DNA of 27,166 nt from UBA2402 sp037139735 (GTDB taxonomy: Bacteria; Planctomycetota; Phycisphaerae; Phycisphaerales; UBA1924), in contig JBAXFU010000041.1 of assembly GCA_037139735.1 (NCBI GenBank), forward strand, positions 1 through 27,166. Reading direction: 5' to 3'. Shown in pieces: positions 8,062 through 15,202 of the stretch. Each line of letters begins with the position of its first letter. Position 1 is the stretch's first letter. The notes under the pieces are model-generated. The model was not told the DNA's origin. It did not search any database and was given only the letters and a program-made list of their open reading frames with translations. The position numbers and the translations under genes were made by a program.

Positions 8062-9540
8062 TCATTCGGCTCCGCCGTCGATGCCCAAGGCCTTCATCTT
8101 CTTGTACAACGTGGTTCGGTTGATCCCCAGGATCTCGGCGGTCTTCTGGCGGTTCCAGTGATTGGCCTTGAGGGCGGCCGCCAGGATCCGTCGCTCGGGT
8201 TCGCGGAGCGCTTCGTCCAGCGTGCAGGGCGTCCACGACGCTTCGTCCGTCTCCGACGCGAGTCGTGCAGTCATCTCGGGAAGCGGGGCCGGTGATTCCA
8301 GCACGTGCGGGGGCAGGTCTTCGGCGACGATCGTCTGGCCGCGGCAGAGCACCGCCGCCCGCTCCACGATGTTCGACAACTCGCGGATGTTGCCCGGGAA
8401 CGAGTATCGCTCCAGCAACCGCATGGCCTCGGACGAGAACCCGACGATCTGCCGCCGCAAGTCGGCGGCATGCTTGTCGAGGAAGTGCATCGCCAGCCCG
8501 GGGATGTCCGCCGATCGTTCGCGAAGGGGCGGCAACTCGATCTTGACCACGTTGATGCGGTAATAGAGGTCCTGGCGGAACTGTCCCGTCGCCACCAGCG
8601 TTTCGAGGGGCTGATTGCTCGCGAGGACCACGCGAACGTCGACCTCGATGGTCTGCGTGGAGCCGACCGGTTCGAACTTCCGCTCCTGAAGGACGCGGAG
8701 CAGCTTGAGTTGCATGCCCGGCGAGGCGGAGTTGATCTCGTCGAGGAAGATCGTGCCGCCGTTGGCGGCGAGGAACCTGCCCGCCTTGTCGGCGTGCGCG
8801 CCGGTGAACGCGCCCTTGACGTGCCCGAAGAGTTCCGACTCGAGGAGCGTCTCGGGGATGCTGCCGCAGGAGAGTTCGACGTACGGCTTGTCGCGACGGC
8901 TGCTGAGCGAGTGGATCGCGTGGGCGATCATGCTCTTGCCGGTGCCGCTCTCGCCGGACATGAGCACGGTGGTGCGACCGGGCGACACCGCGCGGATGAT
9001 CTCGAAGACGCGGATCATGCGAGGGTCGCTGCCGACGATGTGGCCCAGGTCGCCCGCGGCGGCTCGCATGCGGAGCGAGCGATTCTCGCGGAGCAACGAC
9101 CGCTGCCGCATGGCGCGGGCGACGGCCTGGAGGAGTTCCTCCTCGACGATGGGGCGGGTGAGGTAGTCGGCCGCGCCGCTGCGAAGCGCGGCGACGGCCG
9201 AATCGATCGACCCGTACCCGGTCATCAGGATGACCGCCACGCCCTTGCGCTCGCGGGCGAGCCGCGACAGGAGTTCGAAGCCGTCGACGCCCGGCAGGGA
9301 GACTTCGCTCAGGACGATGTCGACGGGATGCTCGGTCGCGTCGGCGGCGTCGATGGCCGCGAACGCCTCGTCGGCGCCGCGTGCGGTCGTCGCTCGCCAT
9401 CCCTTGGCGACGCAGAAGTCGGTGAGGGATCGCGTCACCGACGGATCGTCATCGACGATCAGCAGGTGCGGCACGCCGAAGTCCTCGTCCGTGCTCGTCG
9501 GGGTCGCCCGGGTTGTGGGGAAGGTGTGCCCCATGCGCAT
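8062..9540 (-). CDS. NtrC-family sigma-54 activator with degenerate receiver domain
   Basis: This 492-residue protein has three domains. The receiver (about 24-145) has the acidic pocket DDD at 30-32 and Thr107, but the phospho-acceptor position reads VLSEVSLPG with Glu79, and the conserved Lys reads YLTRP with Arg129. The AAA+ domain (about 165-400) has an intact Walker A GESGTGKS (196-203), the sigma-54 contact loop GAFTGA (243-248) and Walker B GGTIFLDE (261-268). The Fis-type helix-turn-helix is at about 450-488 (NRQKTAEILGINRTTLYKKM). It should bind enhancers and open sigma-54 promoters, but phosphorylation by the usual route looks impossible, so it may be constitutively active or controlled otherwise. 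It lies 12 bases after the upstream histidine-kinase-like gene on the same strand. ATG at codon 3 is an alternative start. Confidence 0.95.
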   Translation of the reverse strand: MRMGHTFPTTRATPTSTDEDFGVPHLLIVDDDPSVTRSLTDFCVAKGWRATTARGADEAFAAIDAADATEHPVDIVLSEVSLPGVDGFELLSRLARERKGVAVILMTGYGSIDSAVAALRSGAADYLTRPIVEEELLQAVARAMRQRSLLRENRSLRMRAAAGDLGHIVGSDPRMIRVFEIIRAVSPGRTTVLMSGESGTGKSMIAHAIHSLSSRRDKPYVELSCGSIPETLLESELFGHVKGAFTGAHADKAGRFLAANGGTIFLDEINSASPGMQLKLLRVLQERKFEPVGSTQTIEVDVRVVLASNQPLETLVATGQFRQDLYYRINVVKIELPPLRERSADIPGLAMHFLDKHAADLRRQIVGFSSEAMRLLERYSFPGNIRELSNIVERAAVLCRGQTIVAEDLPPHVLESPAPLPEMTARLASETDEASWTPCTLDEALREPERRILAAALKANHWNRQKTAEILGINRTTLYKKMKALGIDGGAE

Positions 9541-9552
9541 CCCCGATCGTGA

Positions 9553-10446
9553 TCAGGCCACGCCGCCCAAACGGATGTTGAGGAATGCGTCGGGCGCGGG
9601 ATAGCAGGCCCGCAGCACCGCGCCTCGCTTGCCCAGCGGAGCGCGAGTGTCGTTGGGATTCAGTTCGATCGTCCCGCCCATGCTGTTCACCACGCTGCGG
9701 GCCACGGCCAAGCCGACGCCCGTGCCACGCGGCTTGGTGCTGAAACCGAGGTCGAAGACCCGCGCGGGCTCGTGCGTCTGGGGCGGGCCCTCGCCGTCGT
9801 CGATGATCTCGAGCGTCTGCCATTCCCGCGTGTCTCGGCCATACCCGCCCTTGCGGGGGGGGGCGTCCTTGCGGACCGACACGGTCACCGCGCCCGGGCC
9901 GCGACGCCGCTCGATCGACTCGATGGCGTTCTGCAACGCGTTGAGGATCACGGTGTAGAGCGGTCCGGCGGGCGTCGAGGCGAGGTCGTCGGGGATCTGG
10001 ATTCGAAGATCGATCTCCTGCCGATCGAGCACGGGCCGGAGCAGTTCCGCGGCGTGCTCCACCGCCTCGCGGATCGTGATGGGTCGCGCCCGGCTCAGCA
10101 GCGGGGAACCCAAGGCCAAGGATCGGTTCTGCATCGCGCCGTGCGCCATCTCGCACACCCGTTCGATGCTGGCGGCCGTGCGGGCCAACTCGTCCTGAAC
10201 GCGCTTCGAGACTTCCTCTCCGAGGTTCTTGGAGTGTTCCGCGATGGAGGCCGAAGCCTTGCCCAGATTCGTCATCGAGTCGCCCAGCACCCCGGCGATC
10301 TGGTCGAGCAGTCGCGCGAGTTTCTCGACGGTGATGTAGGTCGCCTCGGGGGAGGGAACGAACGCCGACGGCACCTTGGTCCGGGGAACCCTGCGCGACG
10401 ACGGCGGGTTGCGTCCCTGCCGCGAATCGTCTCCAGGCGTGGTCAT
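9553..10446 (-). CDS. Cytosolic histidine-kinase-like ATPase, no recognisable H-box
   Basis: The protein has 297 residues with no membrane segment or sensor domain. Residues 40-110 are helical, with heptad-like spacing (ITVEKLARLLDQIAGVLGDSM, SIERVCEMAH), but I see no HExxxP or HDFNN-type H-box. The ATP-binding domain is complete: N-box LYTVILNALQNAIE (163-176), DDGEG (216-220), F-box VFDLGFSTKPRG and G-box GTGVGLAVARSVVNSMGG (241-258). The family normally autophosphorylates a His and passes phosphate to a response regulator. The adjacent regulator lacks its phospho-Asp, so a conventional relay between the two is doubtful. A run of nine G on the plus strand (9855-9863) lies inside the coding region, in an Ala-Pro-Pro segment, and could be slippage-prone. 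It follows the NarL-type regulator gene by 68 bases. Confidence 0.85.
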   Translation of the reverse strand: MTTPGDDSRQGRNPPSSRRVPRTKVPSAFVPSPEATYITVEKLARLLDQIAGVLGDSMTNLGKASASIAEHSKNLGEEVSKRVQDELARTAASIERVCEMAHGAMQNRSLALGSPLLSRARPITIREAVEHAAELLRPVLDRQEIDLRIQIPDDLASTPAGPLYTVILNALQNAIESIERRRGPGAVTVSVRKDAPPRKGGYGRDTREWQTLEIIDDGEGPPQTHEPARVFDLGFSTKPRGTGVGLAVARSVVNSMGGTIELNPNDTRAPLGKRGAVLRACYPAPDAFLNIRLGGVA

Positions 10447-10462
10447 GCAGCGGTCATCGGCC

Positions 10463-10472
10463 CGACGCGTCG
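10463..10472. promoter_or_regulatory. Perfect 10-bp palindrome upstream of the histidine-kinase-like gene
   Basis: CGACGCGTCG reads identically on both strands and lies 17 bases upstream of the kinase start at 10446, where an operator or promoter-proximal site would be expected. Short GC palindromes are common in such a genome, so support is weak. Confidence 0.2.
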
Positions 10473-10484
10473 CTCACTTTTCCC

Positions 10485-10506
10485 GATGTTGCCCAAAAGC
10501 AACATC
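10485..10506 (-). terminator. Perfect 8-bp stem-loop between the two two-component gene pairs
   Basis: GATGTTGC and GCAACATC form an uninterrupted eight-base stem around a six-base loop (CCAAAA on the plus strand). It begins eight bases after the stop of the NarL-type regulator gene in the direction of transcription. There is no T-run after the stem on the minus strand (GGGAAAAG follows), so it is either a weak terminator, an mRNA processing or stability element, or an inverted-repeat operator for the next gene. The stem is AT-richer than its surroundings. Confidence 0.45.
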
Positions 10507-10514
10507 TCGCGCGT

Positions 10515-11297
10515 TCAGGCCTCAGCGAGTCCCTCGCGGATGGAGAACCTCATGAGTTCGTTGCGGCTCGTGATGCCGAGCTTCTTCATCATTCGTTCCT
10601 GATGTCCGTCCACAGTCTTGGGGCTTCGGGCCAGTTCCGACGCGATCTCGCCTCGAGAACGTCCCTTTCCGATGAGGCGAAGCACCTCGAGTTCCCGGAC
10701 CGTCAGCAGCTCCAGGCGGGTTCGCGGCCGGTCCCCGTCTCCGGGCAGGGGGTGCCTGCTCCCGGCGGCGAGGCACACGTCGCGAACGCTGGGACCCGCC
10801 ACGAACACTCCGGGCCTGGCCCTGGCGATGTCGAGCAGGCCCGCGACCAGCGAGGCGGGCGGATCGACCTTGGCGAAGTAACCCCACGCGCCGCATGCGG
10901 CCGCGGCGGCGAGCGATCCGGACCGCACGTGGCCGCTGAGGAAGGCGAACCGACGGCCCGGATCGGCGTGACGCAGCCGATCGGCCGCCTCGAAAGCGTC
11001 GATGCCCGGCAGTTCGACGTCGAGCAGCACGATGTCGGGCAGGAGTTTCGCGACCGTCGCGTTCAGGTCGTCGGCCGACGCCAGGCTTCCCGTCAATCGC
11101 AACCGGCCGTCTGCGGCGAAGCAGGCGGCAAGCCCGTCGACCAGCACCGCATGATCATCGACGCACAGGATCGACACGGGCTCGCCGGTGAAGGGCCGAT
11201 CAACGCGAGCGGAGGCGTCAAGGGATCGAGCCCGACGCGGGATCGCCTCGACCTCGGTGGGGGACGCCCGAACGGAGTCGGAGTGCGGTTGATTCAC
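10515..11297 (-). CDS. NarL/FixJ-family response regulator
   Basis: The chosen start is a GTG at 11297 whose last bases form the stop of the upstream kinase gene (GTGA overlap), giving 260 residues. A disordered N-terminal stretch of about 40 residues precedes the receiver. The receiver keeps Asp47-Asp48, the phospho-acceptor Asp93 (IVLLDVELPG) and Lys143 (YFAKVDPP); the switch Thr position is Ser121. The LuxR-type helix-turn-helix at about 195-255 reads ELLTVRELEVLRLIGKG, followed by EIASELARSPKTVDGHQERMMKKL. This family binds DNA as dimers after phosphorylation. The tight overlap with the kinase gene argues that the two are a cognate pair. A start further upstream would run deep into the kinase gene and is rejected. 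Its targets are unknown; the stress gene block beginning at 12233 is the nearest candidate. Confidence 0.92.
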   Translation of the reverse strand: MNQPHSDSVRASPTEVEAIPRRARSLDASARVDRPFTGEPVSILCVDDHAVLVDGLAACFAADGRLRLTGSLASADDLNATVAKLLPDIVLLDVELPGIDAFEAADRLRHADPGRRFAFLSGHVRSGSLAAAAACGAWGYFAKVDPPASLVAGLLDIARARPGVFVAGPSVRDVCLAAGSRHPLPGDGDRPRTRLELLTVRELEVLRLIGKGRSRGEIASELARSPKTVDGHQERMMKKLGITSRNELMRFSIREGLAEA

Positions 11298-12013
11298 TGA
11301 TTCGCCCCCGGAGAGATCGGAGCCACGGGCAGGCGAAGTTCGACGGTTGCGCCGTGGCCCTGCGCCGACCTGATGCGAATGCTGCCGCCCACCCGCTCGA
11401 TCATGCCTCGCACGGCGTGAAGTCCCAGACCCGTGCCGTCGGATCGCGTCGTGAATCCTCGGGAGCCCGCCATTCGCAGCGAGCGGGGTGTCATGCCCGC
11501 GCCGTTGTCCGAGACGCGAAGTCGCACGACATGCCCGTCGGTGGCCGTGGCGTCGATCTTCGCCGCGCCGTCTTCGCGCCAGGACGGGATGGCCTGCCCG
11601 GCGTTGATCAGCAGGTGCATGACGCATGCGGTGAGCTCGTCGGCGGCGATGCGCACCGGCGGCAGCGTCGCAGGAAGGTCCGCGTGCAGTCGCACCCGCT
11701 CCGGCAGCGAGGTGCGGAGGCACCGCTCGACGCCGAGCCACCACTGGCGGAGATTCACCGACGACGGGCGAAGCGGCGAACGCCCATCCGACCTGCGAAG
11801 TCGCAGCGAACGGCAGCGGAGGAAATCGAGGGCCGAATCGATGGCGTCGAGATGCCCGCGGACCATCGACGAGTCCGGTTCGCCCAGCGATGCGCGAAGC
11901 GACGCGGCGTGGGAACTCAGCGAGAGCAGCACGTTGTCGAGGTCATGACACAGCTCGGCGGCGAGGCCGTCTCGCTGACGAATCGGTGACGAGGCGGGTG
12001 AAGACAGGTGCAT
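11294..12013 (-). CDS. Cytosolic sensor-less histidine kinase
   Basis: The 239-residue protein consists almost only of the kinase core. A phosphorylatable H-box is recognisable at LCHDLDNVLL (His23), resembling the AHDFNNLL type. The ATP-binding domain has N-box HLLINAGQAI (Asn137), DNGAGM (169-174), a GFTTRSDGTGLGLHAV F/G-box (186-201) and the closing RVGGSIRIRSAQGHGATVELRLP. No membrane helix or sensory domain is present, so the input must come from a partner protein or an undetected N-terminal signal. The stop TGA at 11294-11296 overlaps the GTG start of the NarL-type regulator, indicating translational coupling. It is divergent from the CBS-domain gene across 219 bases, a region in which I see no convincing promoter or strong repeat. 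Confidence 0.9.
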   Translation of the reverse strand: MHLSSPASSPIRQRDGLAAELCHDLDNVLLSLSSHAASLRASLGEPDSSMVRGHLDAIDSALDFLRCRSLRLRRSDGRSPLRPSSVNLRQWWLGVERCLRTSLPERVRLHADLPATLPPVRIAADELTACVMHLLINAGQAIPSWREDGAAKIDATATDGHVVRLRVSDNGAGMTPRSLRMAGSRGFTTRSDGTGLGLHAVRGMIERVGGSIRIRSAQGHGATVELRLPVAPISPGANQ

Positions 12014-12232
12014 CTGTCTCGATGGTACAAGCGGCGTGACGCACGGTGCGACGCGATGCGCCGGATCGAGCGCAATCGTCGGTCCGCCGCAAGTCGTTCG
12101 ACGTCCGACACGGGCACGCCGTCGCGGGCGAAGGAGATCTGTGGCAAGCCGAACGTGGAAGCGCGCGCGTTGGATCGGCGCCTTGGTGTAGCATGAGCGG
12201 AGGCGAGCCGGGATGCTTCATGGAGGTGCGAC

Positions 12233-12703
12233 ATGGCGGTGTTGAAGGCCGAGCTGAAGGCGAGCGACGTGATGACCCCCGAACCGGTGTGCGTCGAGCC
12301 GTCGACGACCATCAGGACGCTCGGACGCGTCTTCGAGGAGAACGGGATCTCGGGGGCGCCCGTGGTCGACGCCGACGGGCGGGTGATCGGGGTGGTGACC
12401 AAGACCGATCTGATACGGCGGTGCAGCGAAGGATCGCCGGACGTGCCGCCGTCCTATCTCTTCGAGGTGCTGTGCGAACAGGAATCCGCCGAGGGCATGG
12501 CGGACATCCCTCCCGAGGCGGTCTTCTGCGTCGAGGACTTCATGACGGAAGACCCACTGATGGTCTCGCCCGAGATGTCCGCCGCCTCGATCGCGAGGGA
12601 ACTGCACGAGCGACGCCTTCACCGGGTCGTCGTCGTCGATGCCGACCGGCGCCCGGTCGGGATCGTCACGAGTCTCGACCTTCTGGGCCACTTCTCGCGC
12701 TGA
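12233..12703 (+). CDS. Two-CBS-domain protein
   Basis: The 156-residue protein is built of two CBS domains: residues about 10-66 (DVMTPEPVCVEPSTTI, GAPVVDADGRVIGVVTKTDL) and about 98-154 (DFMTEDPLMVSPEMSA, RVVVVDADRRPVGIVTSLDLL). Paired CBS domains bind adenosine nucleotides or related ligands and usually report energy state. A stand-alone pair of this size resembles M. tuberculosis HRP1 (Rv2626c) in architecture, without any claim of orthology. The ATG has a strong Shine-Dalgarno, GGAGG at 12222-12226, six bases ahead. It is the first gene of a plus-strand run (CBS, DUF2934, glycosyltransferase) that faces a stress-type operon. Confidence 0.93.
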   Translation: MAVLKAELKASDVMTPEPVCVEPSTTIRTLGRVFEENGISGAPVVDADGRVIGVVTKTDLIRRCSEGSPDVPPSYLFEVLCEQESAEGMADIPPEAVFCVEDFMTEDPLMVSPEMSAASIARELHERRLHRVVVVDADRRPVGIVTSLDLLGHFSR

Positions 12704-12742
12704 ATCCCGAGAGGCCGCGCACCCACGCCAGGAGCACGCCAC

Positions 12743-13018
12743 ATGCCGACCGTCGATCATGCCGCCCGCGCCGTCCGTCGAGTCGAAGAGGTCGTTCGCG
12801 AGGCCAAGGTTCGTCCGCCCGTCGCCGAGTCGTTGCACGACCGGATCAGGCGGCGGGCCTTCGAGCTCTTCTTGGCCCGATGCGGCGGTTCCGGCGACGC
12901 TCTTTCAGACTGGCTCGAGGCCGAGCGGCAGGTGCATGCGGCGGACGTCCGCCGGCCCCGCGAGGACGCCCGCGCGTCGCAACGGGGCGAAGCCCTGCTG
13001 GCGATCGAGAACGACTGA
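12743..13018 (+). CDS. DUF2934 domain protein
   Basis: This 91-residue soluble protein has residues 31-64 (HDRIRRRAFELFLARCGG, then GDALSDWLEAERQV) matching the DUF2934 pattern: a short helical motif with R-A-x-E-L-F/Y and D-W-L-x-A-E. The family is common in bacteria near stress and BON-domain genes, and its function is not established. It lies 39 bases after the CBS gene and 34 bases before the glycosyltransferase on the same strand, so the three probably form one transcript. The Arg-rich C terminus (RRPREDARASQR) could contact nucleic acid, but nothing in the sequence proves it. Confidence 0.85.
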   Translation: MPTVDHAARAVRRVEEVVREAKVRPPVAESLHDRIRRRAFELFLARCGGSGDALSDWLEAERQVHAADVRRPREDARASQRGEALLAIEND

Positions 13019-13052
13019 TCCTGGCCGATCGCGGCGACCCGGGAACCCGCCC

Positions 13053-14273
13053 ATGCGCATCGCGATGATCTCGTGGGAGTCGATGCACTCGATTCCGGTG
13101 GGCGGGCTGGCCGCGCACGTCACCTCGCTCGCCGAGTCGCTCGCGCGGGCAGGCGACGAGGTGCACGTCTTCACCCGCATGGGCGAAGGACAGGGCCGCT
13201 ACTGCGTCGTCGGCGGCGTGCACTATCACCGCTGCCCGTTCGACCCGCACGCGGACTTCCTCACCTACGTCGGTCGCATGGGCGAGGCGATGGCCTCGAG
13301 AGTGGTCGAGGCCGAGTCGTTCTACGGTCGGAACTTCGACGTCGTGCACGGCCATGATTGGCTCGCGACGCCCGCGATGAACCGCCTGCGAGGCATGACC
13401 GGTGCGCCGCAGGTGCTCACCCTGCATTCGACCGAGTATGGTCGCTGCGGCAACCGGCTCTTCGACGGCCCGTCCCGCGCGATCCGCGATCTTGAATGGC
13501 TCGGAGCGTTTCTCGCGACACGCGTGATCTGCGTCTCTCGCGCGTTGGCCGAGGAGGTTCGTCGGCTCTATGCGGTGCCCGCCAAGAAGCTGGCGGTGGC
13601 GTACAACGGCGTCGATGCCGCCCGATTCGACCTCGACGTCGACGTCGCGGAGGTTCGACGCGCCTGCGGCGTCGAGCGACAGGATCCCGTCGTCCTCTTC
13701 GTCGGGCGACTGACGTGGCAGAAGGGCCCCGATCTGCTCCTCGACGCGGCCCCGGACGTGCTCCGCCACGTGCCTTCCGCGAGATTCCTCTTCGTCGGCG
13801 ACGGCGACATGCGTTCTTCACTCGAGGGCAGGGCCCGCGATGCCGGGCTCTTTCGCTCCGTGCGATTCCTCGGCGCCAGGGCCGGCGGCGAACTGGTGGG
13901 GCTCTTTCGCGCCGCGGACGTCGTGTGCGTGCCCAGCCGCAACGAACCCTTCGGCATCGTCGTGCTGGAGGCATGGAGCGCACGCCGCCCCGTCGTGGTC
14001 ACCACGCACGGCGGCCCTCGCGAGTTCGTGCAGGACCAGGTGACGGGGTGGGTGGTCGATCCCGGCCGCGAGTCGCTTGGCTGGGCCCTCGGCGCCGCCC
14101 TGCTCGACGAGCCCAACGCGGCACGGATCGCGGCCAACGGGCGCGCGGAGGTGGAAGCCCGCTTCACCTGGCACACCGTCGCGGAGCAGGTCGGGCGGGT
14201 CTACGCCCTTGCGATGGGCTCGACCGATGCATCTGTTCGCGGCGCGGCATCGACGGCTGATTCGAGCGGGTGA
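13053..14273 (+). CDS. GT-B glycosyltransferase, GT4/glycogen-synthase-like
   Basis: The ATG at 13053 gives a 406-residue protein starting MRIAMISWES, the usual first beta strand of a GT-B fold; the longer open frame upstream overlaps the DUF2934 gene and is not used. Visible motifs are PVGGLAAHV (15-23, donor/acceptor loop), HGHDW (99-103), GRLTWQKG (218-225), FVGDGDM and the retaining EX7E pair EPFGIVVLE (Glu298 and Glu306). The GGLAxHV and HGHDW elements recall bacterial/archaeal ADP- or UDP-glucose-dependent glycogen synthases and related GT4 enzymes. A role in storage polysaccharide or compatible-solute synthesis under stress is plausible but not demonstrable here. Its 3' end overlaps the convergent PRPP-synthetase-like gene by 73 bases. 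Confidence 0.88.
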   Translation: MRIAMISWESMHSIPVGGLAAHVTSLAESLARAGDEVHVFTRMGEGQGRYCVVGGVHYHRCPFDPHADFLTYVGRMGEAMASRVVEAESFYGRNFDVVHGHDWLATPAMNRLRGMTGAPQVLTLHSTEYGRCGNRLFDGPSRAIRDLEWLGAFLATRVICVSRALAEEVRRLYAVPAKKLAVAYNGVDAARFDLDVDVAEVRRACGVERQDPVVLFVGRLTWQKGPDLLLDAAPDVLRHVPSARFLFVGDGDMRSSLEGRARDAGLFRSVRFLGARAGGELVGLFRAADVVCVPSRNEPFGIVVLEAWSARRPVVVTTHGGPREFVQDQVTGWVVDPGRESLGWALGAALLDEPNAARIAANGRAEVEARFTWHTVAEQVGRVYALAMGSTDASVRGAASTADSSG

Positions 14274-15175
14274 CCGTCCGTGAGCAGGCGAGCCACGCAC
14301 GCCGCGACCGATTCGACCAGCAGGAAGGCGTCCGCCAGCCGCGTCGAGGCCGGATGCGTGTCGGTGGCGGCGAGGCGGTCGATCAGTCCGGACGTCCGCA
14401 GGCGATCGAGCGCATCGCCCGGCAGCACCGCGTGGGTCACCACGGCCGAGACGCTCGCGGCCCCGGCATCAAGGCAGGCGCGGGCGGCGCCCAGGAGCGA
14501 CGCGCCGGTGCGAACCATGTCGTCGTACAGCACCACGTGCCGACTTCGCACGTCGCCCAGCAGCGCGACCACGCGCGTCCGTGCCGGACCGAGCCGCTGC
14601 TTGTGGGCGATCGCCGCGTCGACGCCGAGTCGTTCGGCGAGGCGTTGCACCGTCTTGACCCGGCCCGCGTCGGTGCTGGCGAGCATGAAACGTTCGCCGC
14701 CGACGCGTGTGCACAGACGCTCGATCACTGGCGAAACGTCGACGACGCCGGTTCGCGCGTGGGGAGCGAAGTGATAGGGGATCGCGTCGGTGTGCGGTTC
14801 GGCCAGCAGGATCCGCAGTCCGCCGGGCGGACGCAGCACGCTCGAGAGCGGCAGGGCCCTCGTGCGGGCCGTGACCACCTCGCCGGGACTCGATGCCCGG
14901 TCCATCGTCGAATAGGCGAAGTAGGGCATGACGAGGGTCAGGGAGGCGGCTCCGCTCGCGGTCAGCCCGCAGCACAAGTCGAAGAGACGAGCCGTGCCCG
15001 CATCGTCGACGGCTCCGCCGATCACGATCACGTTTCGTCCTTCCACCGGCGTGTCGACGCGCTGGCGCCATTCGCCGTCGGGGAACGCCTCCCGCGTCAC
15101 GTCGCCGCCATCGAAGGCCGCCGTCGCGAGGATGGCGTTCGCGAGCGGCGCGTCGTGCGGCATGGCGAAGAGCAC
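14201..15175 (-). CDS. Ribose-phosphate pyrophosphokinase (PRPP synthetase) homologue
   Basis: The 324-residue protein has the two-domain layout of PRPP synthetases, which make PRPP from ribose 5-phosphate and ATP in the cytosol. N-terminal FPDGE (31-35), PYFAYSTMDR (84-93, equivalent to the Y-x-R-Q-D-R segment), EPHTDAIPYHF (equivalent to DLHADQIQGFF) and the PRPP loop YDDMVRTGAS are visible. Compared with the canonical D-D-M-I-D-T-G-G-T loop, the second-half Asp is Arg and one Gly is Ala. The Arg-Lys after the D-R is also changed. It may be a divergent or specialised enzyme. The start is GTG at 15175; an ATG four codons later is possible. It follows the phosphoribosyltransferase by 27 bases and is last in the operon. 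The C-terminal extension is antisense to the glycosyltransferase end. Confidence 0.85.
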   Translation of the reverse strand: MLFAMPHDAPLANAILATAAFDGGDVTREAFPDGEWRQRVDTPVEGRNVIVIGGAVDDAGTARLFDLCCGLTASGAASLTLVMPYFAYSTMDRASSPGEVVTARTRALPLSSVLRPPGGLRILLAEPHTDAIPYHFAPHARTGVVDVSPVIERLCTRVGGERFMLASTDAGRVKTVQRLAERLGVDAAIAHKQRLGPARTRVVALLGDVRSRHVVLYDDMVRTGASLLGAARACLDAGAASVSAVVTHAVLPGDALDRLRTSGLIDRLAATDTHPASTRLADAFLLVESVAACVARLLTDGHPLESAVDAAPRTDASVEPIARA

Positions 15176-15202
15176 GGGCTTCTTGGGAGACCCTTTCGCC
15201 CG

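Noticed and set aside
10515..11744. 409-residue version of the NarL-type regulator
   Set aside because: The extra 149 residues lie inside the kinase gene in another frame and look non-coding; the GTGA overlap gives a natural start.
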